64,000 bases of DNA from JAGIBJ01 sp032119595 (GTDB lineage Bacteria; Actinomycetota; Thermoleophilia; Solirubrobacterales; Solirubrobacteraceae). Below are positions 55,616-63,718 of the stretch, piece after piece (the stretch's first letter is position 1; every line of letters begins with the position of its first letter). The translations under genes were made by a program, and so were the position numbers. The notes beneath the pieces are model-generated. The model was not told the origin of the DNA. It did not search any database and worked only from the letters and a program-made list of their open reading frames with translations. The stretch is taken from the NCBI GenBank assembly GCA_032119595.1, contig JAUMBQ010000001.1, positions 1-64,000 of the forward strand. Reading direction: 5' to 3'.

Positions 55616-56641
55616 TTAGTGCGCGGCCGGCTCCGTGGGCTCGTGAGCGTCGCCCGCGGACGCGTGAGCGTCGTCCTTTCCATGAGCGTCGTCCGACCCA
55701 TGAGCGTCGTCCTTGCCGTGGCCGAACGGCAGCACCTGCATGACCGCCACGACGATCGCGCCGACGGCGAGGCCGATGATCGCCGAGGCGAAGGTGTTGA
55801 CCGACCAGCCCGCGATCGAGCCTGCCGCGCCGAGTGCGTCGTGAACCTGCTCCTCGAGGTGATGGACAAACTCGTACGGCGGGTGCCATCCGAGTTCATC
55901 GACGCCGACGAGCAGGATGTGGCCGCCGACCCAGAGCATCGCCGCGGTGCCCACGACCGAGATCCCGTTCAGGAGGCTCGGCATGCCACGCACTAGGCCC
56001 CGGCCCACGCGCTGCGAAAGCGCGGAGCTGCGCTGCGCGAGCGCCAGGCCGATGTCGTCCATCTTCACGATGAGCGCCACCACGCCGTACACGAGCACGG
56101 TGATGCCGATGGCCACCACGACGAGGATCGCCGCGCGAGCGACGAACGCTTCGTCGGCGACCTCGTTGAGGGAGATCACCATGATCTCGGCCGACAGGAT
56201 GAGGTCGGTGCGAATCGCCCCGGCGATCATCGCCTTCTCAGCCTCGGGGCCAGCCTCGAAGCTCTGCTGCTCGTGGGCCGCGTGACCGCTGAGCTTGCCC
56301 CAGATCTTCTCCGCGCCCTCGTAACAAAGGAACGTGCCGCCGAGCATCAGGATCGGCGTCAGGAGCCAGTCCAGGAACTCGCTGAGCACGAGCGCCACGG
56401 GCAGGATCACGAGCAGCTTGTTGCGCAGCGACCCGATCGCGATCTTCTTCACGATCGGCAACTCGCGGTGCGCCGCGACATCCTTGACGTACTGCGGCGT
56501 GACGGCGGTGTCGTCGACGACGACACCCGCTGCCTTCACGCTCGCGCGGCCTGCAGCCGCACCTACATCGTCGATCGATGCCGCAGCGATCCGAGCGAAC
56601 GCCGCGACATCGTCGAGTAGGGCGAAGAGGCCGGCGCTCAT
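55616..56641 (-). CDS. DUF808 (YedI-like) membrane protein with His-rich tail
   Basis: A 341-residue protein of the DUF808 family: MSAGLFALLDDVAAFARIAA, then DDVGAAAGRASVKAAGVVVDD, then ALVLSEFLDWLLTPILMLGG and EAEKAMIAGAIRTDLILSAE, with five to six membrane helices. Family function is not established. The C-terminal 35 residues form a tail (GKDDAHGSDDAHGKDDAH...) with about six His and many Asp, suggesting metal binding. Its ATG directly follows the stop codon of the lipoprotein gene on the opposite side of the array of minus-strand genes, so it probably begins or continues a transcript. Confidence 0.88.
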   Translation of the reverse strand: MSAGLFALLDDVAAFARIAAASIDDVGAAAGRASVKAAGVVVDDTAVTPQYVKDVAAHRELPIVKKIAIGSLRNKLLVILPVALVLSEFLDWLLTPILMLGGTFLCYEGAEKIWGKLSGHAAHEQQSFEAGPEAEKAMIAGAIRTDLILSAEIMVISLNEVADEAFVARAAILVVVAIGITVLVYGVVALIVKMDDIGLALAQRSSALSQRVGRGLVRGMPSLLNGISVVGTAAMLWVGGHILLVGVDELGWHPPYEFVHHLEEQVHDALGAAGSIAGWSVNTFASAIIGLAVGAIVVAVMQVLPFGHGKDDAHGSDDAHGKDDAHASAGDAHEPTEPAAH

Positions 56642-57727
56642 TTAGGCGCCCGAGGCCGGTGACGCCGAAGCGCCGCCGCCAAACAGGCCACCGAACTCCT
56701 TCTGGAGCTTCAGGAACAGATCGGTAATCGGCTCGCTGGCCTTCGGGGCCGCGATGTCTTGCTTCTGGTTGAGCTTGGTCGTCGTCACATCGAGCAGGAG
56801 GTCGGCCGACATCTCTTCGCCCTTCTCTTCCGCCTTGAACCCGAGGTCGAGCGACATCCGCCGCTGGACCTTGTCTTCCTTGCCGATCCAGACCGCGAGG
56901 TTCAGCTTGGTGACCGCTTCCTCGACCTCTTTGATGTCCTTGTCCGACGCGTCGCTGAGGTCGCTCAGTTCCTTGACGCCTGGCAGCGTCGGCACGGCGT
57001 CCGGCAGCTTCCGAAGGCCCTCAGTGACGTCGTCGATGACGACCTTCGGGTCGACCGCGCCGGTGATCTTGAAGGTCTCGACACCGTCGAGGGTCCCGCC
57101 GTCTTCGACCTTGGGTTCCGTGACCCACGTGCCCGCGTCGAGATCCATGGCGTCGATGATCGCCTGCGGCTCGACCCCGCCCAGCGGGCTGGTGCCCTCC
57201 ACGCCGGCCTTCTTCGTCGTCTTTTCGAGCTCCGCGAGCAGCTGGTTGGAGAGTTCCTCACCGACCGCGTAGTCCGTGCCGTCCCAGTTGGCAAAGAACG
57301 TGTTGCCTACGAACGTGACGCCGCCCTTGTAGGCGCCCTCGCCCTTCTTGCCTTTGCCGTCGACGTAGTTGCCGGTCACGTCAAACGCGACGGTCATCGG
57401 CGGCAGCGCCTTCTTCTCCGGGTTTGCGTCGATGGACCCGTTGAGCTGCGCCGAACCCTCGAGGTGCTTCAGTTCATCGTCGCCAGGCACGTCAATCTTG
57501 CCGGCGAGCTTCATGCTGAACGAGCCTGAGGTAATCGGCTTGCCGTCCTGCGTGATGTTCAGGAAGCCGTCCTTGAGGAGGGCGCGTGCGTCGCCGCCGG
57601 CGGCGGCCGGCGTCGACGCCGTCTTCTCGTCGCCACCACAGGCCGCGACGGTAGTCGCGAGCGTCAAGGCGGTCAGGGCGGTGAGCGCGCGGCGACGCGC
57701 GAGAGAGCGGTGCATCCCCATATTCAA
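56642..57727 (-). CDS. LppX/LprAFG-like lipoprotein, copy 1
   Basis: A 361-residue predicted lipoprotein with a signal ending in the lipobox VAAC (TLATTVAACGG). The body (SGSFSMKLAGKIDVPG, then NYVDGKGKKGEGAYKGGVTF and TFFANWDGTDYAVGEEL) resembles LppX/LprG-type proteins, which have a beta-sheet half-barrel that holds lipids in the envelope; this is a family-level comparison by eye. The stop abuts the ATG of the DUF808 gene. A homologous lipoprotein lies 65 bp upstream. Confidence 0.78.
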   Translation of the reverse strand: MNMGMHRSLARRRALTALTALTLATTVAACGGDEKTASTPAAAGGDARALLKDGFLNITQDGKPITSGSFSMKLAGKIDVPGDDELKHLEGSAQLNGSIDANPEKKALPPMTVAFDVTGNYVDGKGKKGEGAYKGGVTFVGNTFFANWDGTDYAVGEELSNQLLAELEKTTKKAGVEGTSPLGGVEPQAIIDAMDLDAGTWVTEPKVEDGGTLDGVETFKITGAVDPKVVIDDVTEGLRKLPDAVPTLPGVKELSDLSDASDKDIKEVEEAVTKLNLAVWIGKEDKVQRRMSLDLGFKAEEKGEEMSADLLLDVTTTKLNQKQDIAAPKASEPITDLFLKLQKEFGGLFGGGASASPASGA

Positions 57728-57733
57728 TCACCT

Positions 57734-57765
57734 ACCGGGCGGAGCGCATCCGCGCCACGCCCGGT
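57734..57765 (-). other. Hairpin between the two lipoprotein genes
   Basis: ACCGGGCG (57734-57741) pairs with CGCCCGGT (57758-57765) around a 16-nt loop. It is in the 65-bp gap between the paralogues, 27 bp past the upstream stop, and may terminate or process the transcript. Confidence 0.5.
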
Positions 57766-57792
57766 CACCGACCTGCAGGCCGCGACCTGCAA

Positions 57793-58872
57793 CTACTTCT
57801 GGACCTGAACCTGGCAGGCGTTGAGCTTGGCCGCGTCGCCGCCGGCCGCGTTCACGCAATTGAGGTATTCCTGGGACACAGCCCCGGCCGCCGAGGAACT
57901 CGCCGCCCCGCTACCCGCAGCGGCACCGAAGAGCCCGCCGAGCTTGGGCATGAGATCGGTGATCGGCTTGGTGTCCGACGGCGCCTCGATGTCCTGCTTC
58001 TCGTTCACGTCCGTGAGGGTGAGCGACACGGTGCCACCGAGCTTGTCGCCCTTGGTGCCCTCGATCTCGAGATCGATCTCGAGCTTGCGCAGGATGTTGT
58101 CGTCCTTGCCGGTCCAGATCGCCACGTCAAGCTTCTTGATCTGCTTCGACGCTGCGTCGAGCTGCGCGTCGGTCACCTCGGGCACCTTCGCCCTGGAGGC
58201 CGCCGAGCCCGCCAGGCTCTGCGCCTTCTTCGCCGCATCGAGAATGTCCGGCACGAGGGCCTTCACGTCGACCGCGCCGCTGATCTTGTAGGTGTCGACG
58301 CCGCCGATCTTCTCTTCGCTGTCGACCTTCGGATCCGTCAGCCACTTCTGCGGCTCGAGGCCGAGCTTGGCGATCATGTCCTTCTGCTCGGCGCCCTCGG
58401 TGGTGGCCGTCTGCGAGATCGCGGTTTTGAGCGACTCGACGGCGCGCTTGGACAGCTCCTCGCCAACGTCGTAGCTCTCGCCGTCGTAGCTCACGTAAAA
58501 GCGGTTGTCGGTGTAGACGCCGCCGGCGTCCAGGTCGATCTTCTGTCCGCCCTTTTCCTCACCGCTGACCTTGACCGCGGCCGAGAACTCAGGGATCTGG
58601 CCGTTCTCTGCCTCGTTGAGCTTGATCGTGGCCGTGGCCTCACCGGCGCCTTGGATCGCGCCGCCGGTCAGCTCGCCTGTGATCGCGATATCGATCGTCC
58701 CGCTCTTGATCTTCGAGCTGTCGCCGCTGGGCTGGAACGTGTTGATGAGCAGCGTGTTGGCGTCGGTGCTGCCGCTGCTGCCGCCTGCGGTCTTGGTGTC
58801 GTCACCGCCGCAGCCGGAGATGCCGAGCGCGCCAGCGGCGATCGCCGTAAGCGCAAGAGAGCGAAACTTCAT
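57793..58872 (-). CDS. LppX/LprAFG-like lipoprotein, copy 2
   Basis: A 359-residue paralogue of the preceding protein. The start ATG 58872 gives MKFRSLALTAIAAGALGISG with lipobox ISGC; the longer frame to 59376 overlaps the divergent gene's promoter and is unlikely. Matching segments include KIDLDAGGVYTDNRFYVSYDG and SYDVGEELSKRAVESL, and the C-termini of both share a short GLFG(A/G)A motif. The two are products of a tandem duplication. Confidence 0.78.
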   Translation of the reverse strand: MKFRSLALTAIAAGALGISGCGGDDTKTAGGSSGSTDANTLLINTFQPSGDSSKIKSGTIDIAITGELTGGAIQGAGEATATIKLNEAENGQIPEFSAAVKVSGEEKGGQKIDLDAGGVYTDNRFYVSYDGESYDVGEELSKRAVESLKTAISQTATTEGAEQKDMIAKLGLEPQKWLTDPKVDSEEKIGGVDTYKISGAVDVKALVPDILDAAKKAQSLAGSAASRAKVPEVTDAQLDAASKQIKKLDVAIWTGKDDNILRKLEIDLEIEGTKGDKLGGTVSLTLTDVNEKQDIEAPSDTKPITDLMPKLGGLFGAAAGSGAASSSAAGAVSQEYLNCVNAAGGDAAKLNACQVQVQK

Positions 58873-59038
58873 GAAGGATCTCCTGGTGATGGACACTGAG
58901 CCGCGCCGCCGGGCCGCCAGCGCTTCAGGCCGCTCGACGCTATCAGCCACAGCGAGGCTGCACGCCAGGCCCTCGGGAGCGCGCCAACCCCCAGGCAGGG
59001 ACCGCAACGGCGGGGCCGAACCAGGGTTCAGATCACTG

Positions 59039-60334
59039 ATGACGCCACGCCGCCTCCTCTTCCCACGCGCGACCGTCCTCGCCATGCTTGCGCTCGGCGC
59101 TGCGGCGTGTGCCCCAGTCTCGGCTGCGCCGCGCGTCCTGCTCGTCGACGGGACGTCGGTGCGGTCGACGCCGGCACGTGGCGCCGAGCTGGCGGGGGCC
59201 GACGCGCCGCCCGCCGCCTCCGCTGAGGTCACCGCCTCCGCCGCGCGCGCGTCCGCGCCCAAGAAGCAGACGAAGAAGAAGGCCAAACCGCCGTACGACC
59301 TGACCGTGATCCGTAAAGCGATCAACAAGGCCGGCGGCCCGCCGAATCGCCGATACGACGCCCGCGCCGCCCTCACCTCGGCCGACCGCGTCCTGCGCGC
59401 CGCGAAGGCTTCGAGTCAGGCCCGGCGCGAACTCACCGGCGTCTTCAAATACGTGACGATCATGGCCCGCGGAAACCGCATCACCGCCGATCGCATGCTG
59501 ATGCTCACCGAGACCCTCCGCCGCAACGCCGAATGGTGGGCACTGGGGCGCGCGACCGCCTCAGGCCAGCGGGTCCAGTTCGTGGGCAGCGAGATGCTCT
59601 GGCAGCTCTACCCCGGTTCCGGCATGCAGCTGCAGTGGCTCGGGACCTTCGGCCGCGGCAACTCCCTGTTCTATTCCGGTGCCGCCAGCGTCGCTTCCCT
59701 CGGGGCGCTCGTGGATGAGGCCCTGAAGCTCGCCGTGCCGCGCGCCGGGGGCATCGCCTGGGAGTACTTCTTCCCGTTCGGCGGCGGCAACCCGCCATGG
59801 GTGAGCGGAATGGCCGAGGCGACCGGCATCCAGGTACTTAGCCGAGCGGCTGGCCCCACCAAGCTGGCCAAGCCCGCGCTGATCGAGACCGCGAAGTCCG
59901 CGATGGGCATTCTCCGCACCCCCGCCCCGACCGGCGTGCAGGTGATCGAGCCCACCGGGACGCATTTCCTCATCTACTCGTTCAGCTCGGCGAAGGTGCT
60001 CAACGCGATGACCCAGACGGTCAACGGCCTCTACGCGTATGTGCTTGCCAATCCAGCCGACGTCGACGCGCGCCTGATGCTGCTCGACGGGCTCCGCTGG
60101 CTCGACACGAACGTCGGCCGCTACGACACGGGCAAGTGGACCCTCTACCAATTGGGCGGTGCGCAGGCCGATGTGCACTACCACACGGTCGCGAAGGACT
60201 TCCTGAAGACGCTGTGCGCGCTGCTCAACACCGACGCCAACACCCCGGGCGGCGGACCGACCGGCGCGTACCCCTCCGCGACGATCTGCGCTGCGGCCGA
60301 GACCTGGACGAAATACCTGCAGGCGCGCTCCTGA
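59039..60334 (+). CDS. Lipoprotein with D-glucuronyl C5-epimerase-like C-terminal domain
   Basis: A 431-residue exported protein; ATG 59039 gives a signal ending AAAC, so probably a lipoprotein. A basic linker (KKQTKKKAKPPYDL) leads to an alpha/alpha-barrel domain with AEWWALGRATASGQRVQF, QLQWLGTFGRGNSLFYSGA, WEYFFPFGGGNPPWVSGMAE, THFLIYSF and LDGLRWLDTNVGRYDTGKW, close to the D-glucuronyl C5-epimerase C-terminal family known from heparan sulfate biosynthesis. In bacteria such domains may act on cell-surface polysaccharide, but the substrate here is unknown. It is divergent from the lipoprotein copy 2. Confidence 0.85.
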   Translation: MTPRRLLFPRATVLAMLALGAAACAPVSAAPRVLLVDGTSVRSTPARGAELAGADAPPAASAEVTASAARASAPKKQTKKKAKPPYDLTVIRKAINKAGGPPNRRYDARAALTSADRVLRAAKASSQARRELTGVFKYVTIMARGNRITADRMLMLTETLRRNAEWWALGRATASGQRVQFVGSEMLWQLYPGSGMQLQWLGTFGRGNSLFYSGAASVASLGALVDEALKLAVPRAGGIAWEYFFPFGGGNPPWVSGMAEATGIQVLSRAAGPTKLAKPALIETAKSAMGILRTPAPTGVQVIEPTGTHFLIYSFSSAKVLNAMTQTVNGLYAYVLANPADVDARLMLLDGLRWLDTNVGRYDTGKWTLYQLGGAQADVHYHTVAKDFLKTLCALLNTDANTPGGGPTGAYPSATICAAAETWTKYLQARS

Positions 60335-60394
60335 AGGCGGACTCCAAGCGACCCCGCTGGCGCCCGCGTCGGCGCCGCGGGTAGGGTCCGGCGG

Positions 60395-61336
60395 GTGCCC
60401 CCGCGCATCTTGATCTTCGTGGGCCTGTCAGGCGACGGACCACGGGCCGCTGCCGGCGCCGCATGTGAGATGGCGCCGCCCGGTTCCGCGCGGCCTCTGA
60501 CACTCGACCCCGCCCAGGCCGATTCCACCGTGCGGCGGACCGCTGACACGCTCGCCGAGCACCTGGCGCTGCGCCCCGTCGCGTGGGAACTCGCGCTCCT
60601 CGCGCGAGTTACCGAGCTGCTCCGCGAGCGTCCCGACGCAACCGTGGTCATCGACGCCGCTCGCCCGCCAGCGCTGCTTCGTTTGCTGGAGGCCGCCGAT
60701 CTCGCGCGGGCCCGGCTCGACGCCGGCCGGCCGGCCGCGAGCGCCTCCACTCTGGCCGCGCAACGTTCACTCCAGGCCGCTCCGGAGCTTCCTGTGCTGC
60801 GGGCTGCCGCCACCGGCGGCGACCTTTTGCGCGCCCCGGAGCTGACCACCGTCGGACTGGCTGCGCCCCTCGGCCCGCCCGCCGGTGCCGGCACCGTGCA
60901 CGCCCATCACCCAGACGTCGCAGCGCTTGCCGCGCGGACGGCGCTGACCTTCGCCGGAGTGACGGTGCTGGCGGGGACCCTGCCAAACGACCCGGAACAG
61001 GCTGCGCAGGCCGTCGTCGATGGTGGCGGTGCTCCGGCGGCGGGCCGCGACCCGGCACCCGTGATCACCGCGACGCCCGGCGGCGCCGAGCTGAAGCTCA
61101 CGCTCCCCGACCTGCCCGACGACCTCCGGGCCGTCCGCAGTGGTGGCGAGCTGGCCCTCCACGGCGCAGGACTCTCGCGGCGCCTGCGCGCGCCGATATC
61201 GCTCGGGGCGCTCGTCCCGGGCGGCGTGTCGGCAGCCGCCGACGGCACGATCGTCGCCACGTTCGGAGCGCCGTCGCCCCCACCCACCGACCACGCTCCA
61301 GCGCCTGCCCGCACCGACGCCGGTGACCTGGCATGA
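60395..61336 (+). CDS. ArsA/Get3-like protein without a P-loop
   Basis: A 313-residue protein from GTG 60395. The C-terminus (ELKLTLPDLPDDLRAVRSGG, ELALHGAGLSRRLRAPISLG, then a final IVATFG strand) matches the HSP20-like C-terminal domain of actinobacterial ArsA-type ATPases. In the middle, ATVVIDAARPPALLRLLEAA fits the switch-region strand. However, the N-terminus, where GKGGVGKT is expected, reads ILIFVGLSGDGPRAAAG, so ATP binding is unlikely. It may be a pseudo-ATPase or partner of a second ArsA. It overlaps the next gene by 4 bp (ATGA) and starts a five-gene operon. Confidence 0.72.
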   Translation: MPPRILIFVGLSGDGPRAAAGAACEMAPPGSARPLTLDPAQADSTVRRTADTLAEHLALRPVAWELALLARVTELLRERPDATVVIDAARPPALLRLLEAADLARARLDAGRPAASASTLAAQRSLQAAPELPVLRAAATGGDLLRAPELTTVGLAAPLGPPAGAGTVHAHHPDVAALAARTALTFAGVTVLAGTLPNDPEQAAQAVVDGGGAPAAGRDPAPVITATPGGAELKLTLPDLPDDLRAVRSGGELALHGAGLSRRLRAPISLGALVPGGVSAAADGTIVATFGAPSPPPTDHAPAPARTDAGDLA

Positions 61337-62145
61337 GCGGGCACGGCCCGCCACCTGGCTCTGACCCCGGTTCCGACCCCGCGGCGCTCAGTGCTCTGCT
61401 TGCCGAGCTCCAGGCCACCGCCGAGCAGCTCGGTTCGCAACTCGGCGACCTCGGCCGCGCCTCCGCTGATGCCGCCGCCAGCCGCGCGGAGCACCTCCCA
61501 GCCGTGCGCCGCATTCTCGAGATCGCGCCGCCTGAACTCCGTGCGAGGCTCGCGGCAGCGGCGACGTCAGGCCTTTCTGCCACCCGTGACCTCGCTGACT
61601 GGCTGTTGGCCCAGATGAGCCCGGACCCCGTCCGGGTGGAACCGGAGGAGCTGCCGATCACCCGGGTCCCGGCGCCTACAATGGGCCCTGTGCCCACGAC
61701 TTGGATTCTCACCGCTTCGGTCGACAACCATTTGGCCACCGAAGAGCACGGCTTCACCGTCATCGGGATCAAAGAGCGCAATCGAAAGCGCGCGATGGAG
61801 ATGGAGCAGGGCGACCTGATCGTCTTCTACCTCACCAAGGTCATGGCGTTCGCGGGGGCCGTTCGCATCACCGGCGACCTCTATGAGGACCGGGAGAAGA
61901 TCTGGCCCGGGAAGCCCGGGAATCCGGACCCCTATCCGTGGAGGCTGGCGACCGAGCAGGTTGTCGCGCTGCCGCAGGACCGGTGGATCCCGGCCGACTC
62001 CCTCAAGACCGAACTCGAGCATGTGCAGAAGTGGCCGGTCGAAAACTGGACGCTCGCATTCCAGAGCCAGCTTCGGACCGTCTCCGAGCACGACTCCCGC
62101 CTGCTCCTGGATCGCCTGAACGCTGCAGCGGGGCAGCCCGCATGA
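61333..62145 (+). CDS. EVE (PUA-like) domain protein with helical N-terminal domain
   Basis: A 270-residue protein. From about residue 120 (WILTASVDNHLATEEHGF, then GIKERNRKRAMEMEQGDLIV, FYLTKVMAFAGAVRITGDLY and DPYPWRLATEQVVALP) it is an EVE domain, a PUA-like fold thought to bind modified nucleobases. The first 100 residues are a separate helical region with LRARLAAAATSG and LADWLLAQMSPD. A GTG at 61690, at the start of the EVE domain, could mark a separate gene; the ATGA overlap with the upstream gene favours the long form. What modified base it reads is unknown. Confidence 0.75.
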   Translation: MSGHGPPPGSDPGSDPAALSALLAELQATAEQLGSQLGDLGRASADAAASRAEHLPAVRRILEIAPPELRARLAAAATSGLSATRDLADWLLAQMSPDPVRVEPEELPITRVPAPTMGPVPTTWILTASVDNHLATEEHGFTVIGIKERNRKRAMEMEQGDLIVFYLTKVMAFAGAVRITGDLYEDREKIWPGKPGNPDPYPWRLATEQVVALPQDRWIPADSLKTELEHVQKWPVENWTLAFQSQLRTVSEHDSRLLLDRLNAAAGQPA

Positions 62146-62798
62146 CCCAGGTCGATCACAGCCTGCACCCGGCGAGACTCCTCGACGACGGCCGCAAGCT
62201 CGCCGCTGTCGCCTCGATGATCTTCATCGTGTCGCTGTTCCTGCCGTGGTACGAGAAGAGCGTCTTCCCAGCCGGGGCCAAAAGCTTCGTCACGACCAGC
62301 CTGAGCGCGTTCGGCGCGTTCACGTGGGTCGAGGCTGCCCTGCTGCTCGTCGATGCCGCCGTGCTCGCACTGCTCTACCTGCGAAGCACGAACCGCCGCG
62401 TCGAACTGCCGGGGAGCGACGGCACCATGATTGCGGTCGCGGGCGGCTGGATGGTCGCCCTGTTGATCGTGCGCGTCTTCGACAAGCCGAGCGTCAGCGG
62501 CGAGGGCGCCGCCGCGTCCGTCGGACTCCAGTGGGGCCTCCTCATCGCGATGGCCGCGGCGGGCGCGATCCTCGCTGCCGGCCTGGCTACCCGAGCTATC
62601 GAGCGCGCCACGAAGAGCGGCGGCCCGCCGACCGCTGCAAGCGGCGAGCCAACCCGCACGTCTGCCGACGGCTCCGAAGACCCAACCCGCTTCGGCGGTC
62701 GGTCCGCGGCCAAGCCACACCCGACCGATCCCTCCGAGGATCCGACCGAGTTCGGCGCCTATGGCTCTGATCTCGGCGGCCCGCCCCGCCCGACCTGA
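62142..62798 (+). CDS. Four-helix membrane protein of unknown function
   Basis: A 218-residue protein, ATG 62142 overlapping the previous stop (ATGA). Four hydrophobic segments (AAVASMIFIVSLFLPWY, AFTWVEAALLLVDAAVLALL, MIAVAGGWMVALLIVRVF and WGLLIAMAAAGAILAAGLA) are followed by a hydrophilic tail with two copies of a SEDPT(R/E)FG motif (DGSEDPTRFGG and DPSEDPTEFGA). I do not recognise the family. It is in the ArsA-EVE-MoxR operon. Confidence 0.65.
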   Translation: MTQVDHSLHPARLLDDGRKLAAVASMIFIVSLFLPWYEKSVFPAGAKSFVTTSLSAFGAFTWVEAALLLVDAAVLALLYLRSTNRRVELPGSDGTMIAVAGGWMVALLIVRVFDKPSVSGEGAAASVGLQWGLLIAMAAAGAILAAGLATRAIERATKSGGPPTAASGEPTRTSADGSEDPTRFGGRSAAKPHPTDPSEDPTEFGAYGSDLGGPPRPT

Positions 62799-62824
62799 CG
62801 CTCGGCCACGTAGGCTGAGCGGGG

Positions 62825-63706
62825 ATGGATCTCAGCACGCTCACCGCCGATCTTCGAGCCGCCGGGTATCTCGCCGACGAGCGCACCGCCCTCGTGTCGG
62901 GGCTTGCGATCGAGCTCGGCAAGCCCGTCCTGGTCGAGGGGCCGGCCGGCGTCGGCAAGACGGAGCTGGCAAAGGCCCTTGCCAAGGTCACGGGCCGCGA
63001 ACTCGTGCGACTCCAGTGTTACGAGGGCCTCGATGAGGCGCGCGCGCTGTACGAGTGGAACTACCGCGCCCAGCTCCTGCGCATCCAGGCGGCGCACGGC
63101 GGCGAGTGGGACGGTCTGCGCGACGATCTGTTCGCCGAGGAGTTCCTGCTGGAGCGGCCGCTCCTCAAGGCGATCCGCAGCAAGGAACCGGTCGTGCTGC
63201 TCGTCGACGAGATCGACAAGGCCGACCAGGAGTTCGAAGCGCTCCTGCTCGAGTTGCTCAGCGATTTCCAGGTGTCGATCCCCGAACTCGGCACGGTCCA
63301 CGCCAGTTCCCAGCCGCTGGTGCTCCTGACCTCCAACGCCGCGCGCGAGCTGACCGAGGCCCTCAAGCGGCGCTGCCTCTTCCTCACGCTCGATTACCCG
63401 TCGCCGGAGCGCGAGCGCGACATCCTGCTCGAGCACGTGCCGGAGTTGCCGGACGGTATTGCGTTCCGCATCGCCGAAGTGGCCGCGAAGATCCGCGAGC
63501 TCGACCTCCGCAAGCCGCCGGCGATCTCCGAGACGATCGACTGGGCCCACTCGCTGCTGCTGATCGGCGCCAACTCGATCGACTCCGCCGTGCTCCGCGA
63601 GACGCTGCCCGTGATCCTCAAGCACCGCACCGACCTGGATCTCGTCGCCGAACGCGCGGGGTTGCTGCTCGGCGAGCCCATCGGCACGCGTGGCGCGCGG
63701 AAGTAA
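62825..63706 (+). CDS. MoxR-family AAA+ ATPase
   Basis: A 293-residue ATPase. Walker A GPAGVGKTE near residue 39-47, Walker B VLLVDEIDKAD near 125, sensor 1 LLTSNAARELT and the arginine finger region LKRRCLFLTLDYPSP are present. MoxR proteins are chaperones that work with VWA-domain partners on metal insertion or complex assembly. It starts 26 bp after the four-helix protein and 12 bp before a CoxE-like gene, the usual MoxR-VWA pairing. Confidence 0.93.
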   Translation: MDLSTLTADLRAAGYLADERTALVSGLAIELGKPVLVEGPAGVGKTELAKALAKVTGRELVRLQCYEGLDEARALYEWNYRAQLLRIQAAHGGEWDGLRDDLFAEEFLLERPLLKAIRSKEPVVLLVDEIDKADQEFEALLLELLSDFQVSIPELGTVHASSQPLVLLTSNAARELTEALKRRCLFLTLDYPSPERERDILLEHVPELPDGIAFRIAEVAAKIRELDLRKPPAISETIDWAHSLLLIGANSIDSAVLRETLPVILKHRTDLDLVAERAGLLLGEPIGTRGARK

Positions 63707-63718
63707 CGGCCTGAACCC

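Noticed and set aside
53748..55889. 713-residue form of the acyl-CoA dehydrogenase
   Set aside because: The extra 330 N-terminal residues are low-complexity; the ATG at 54893 matches the family start exactly.
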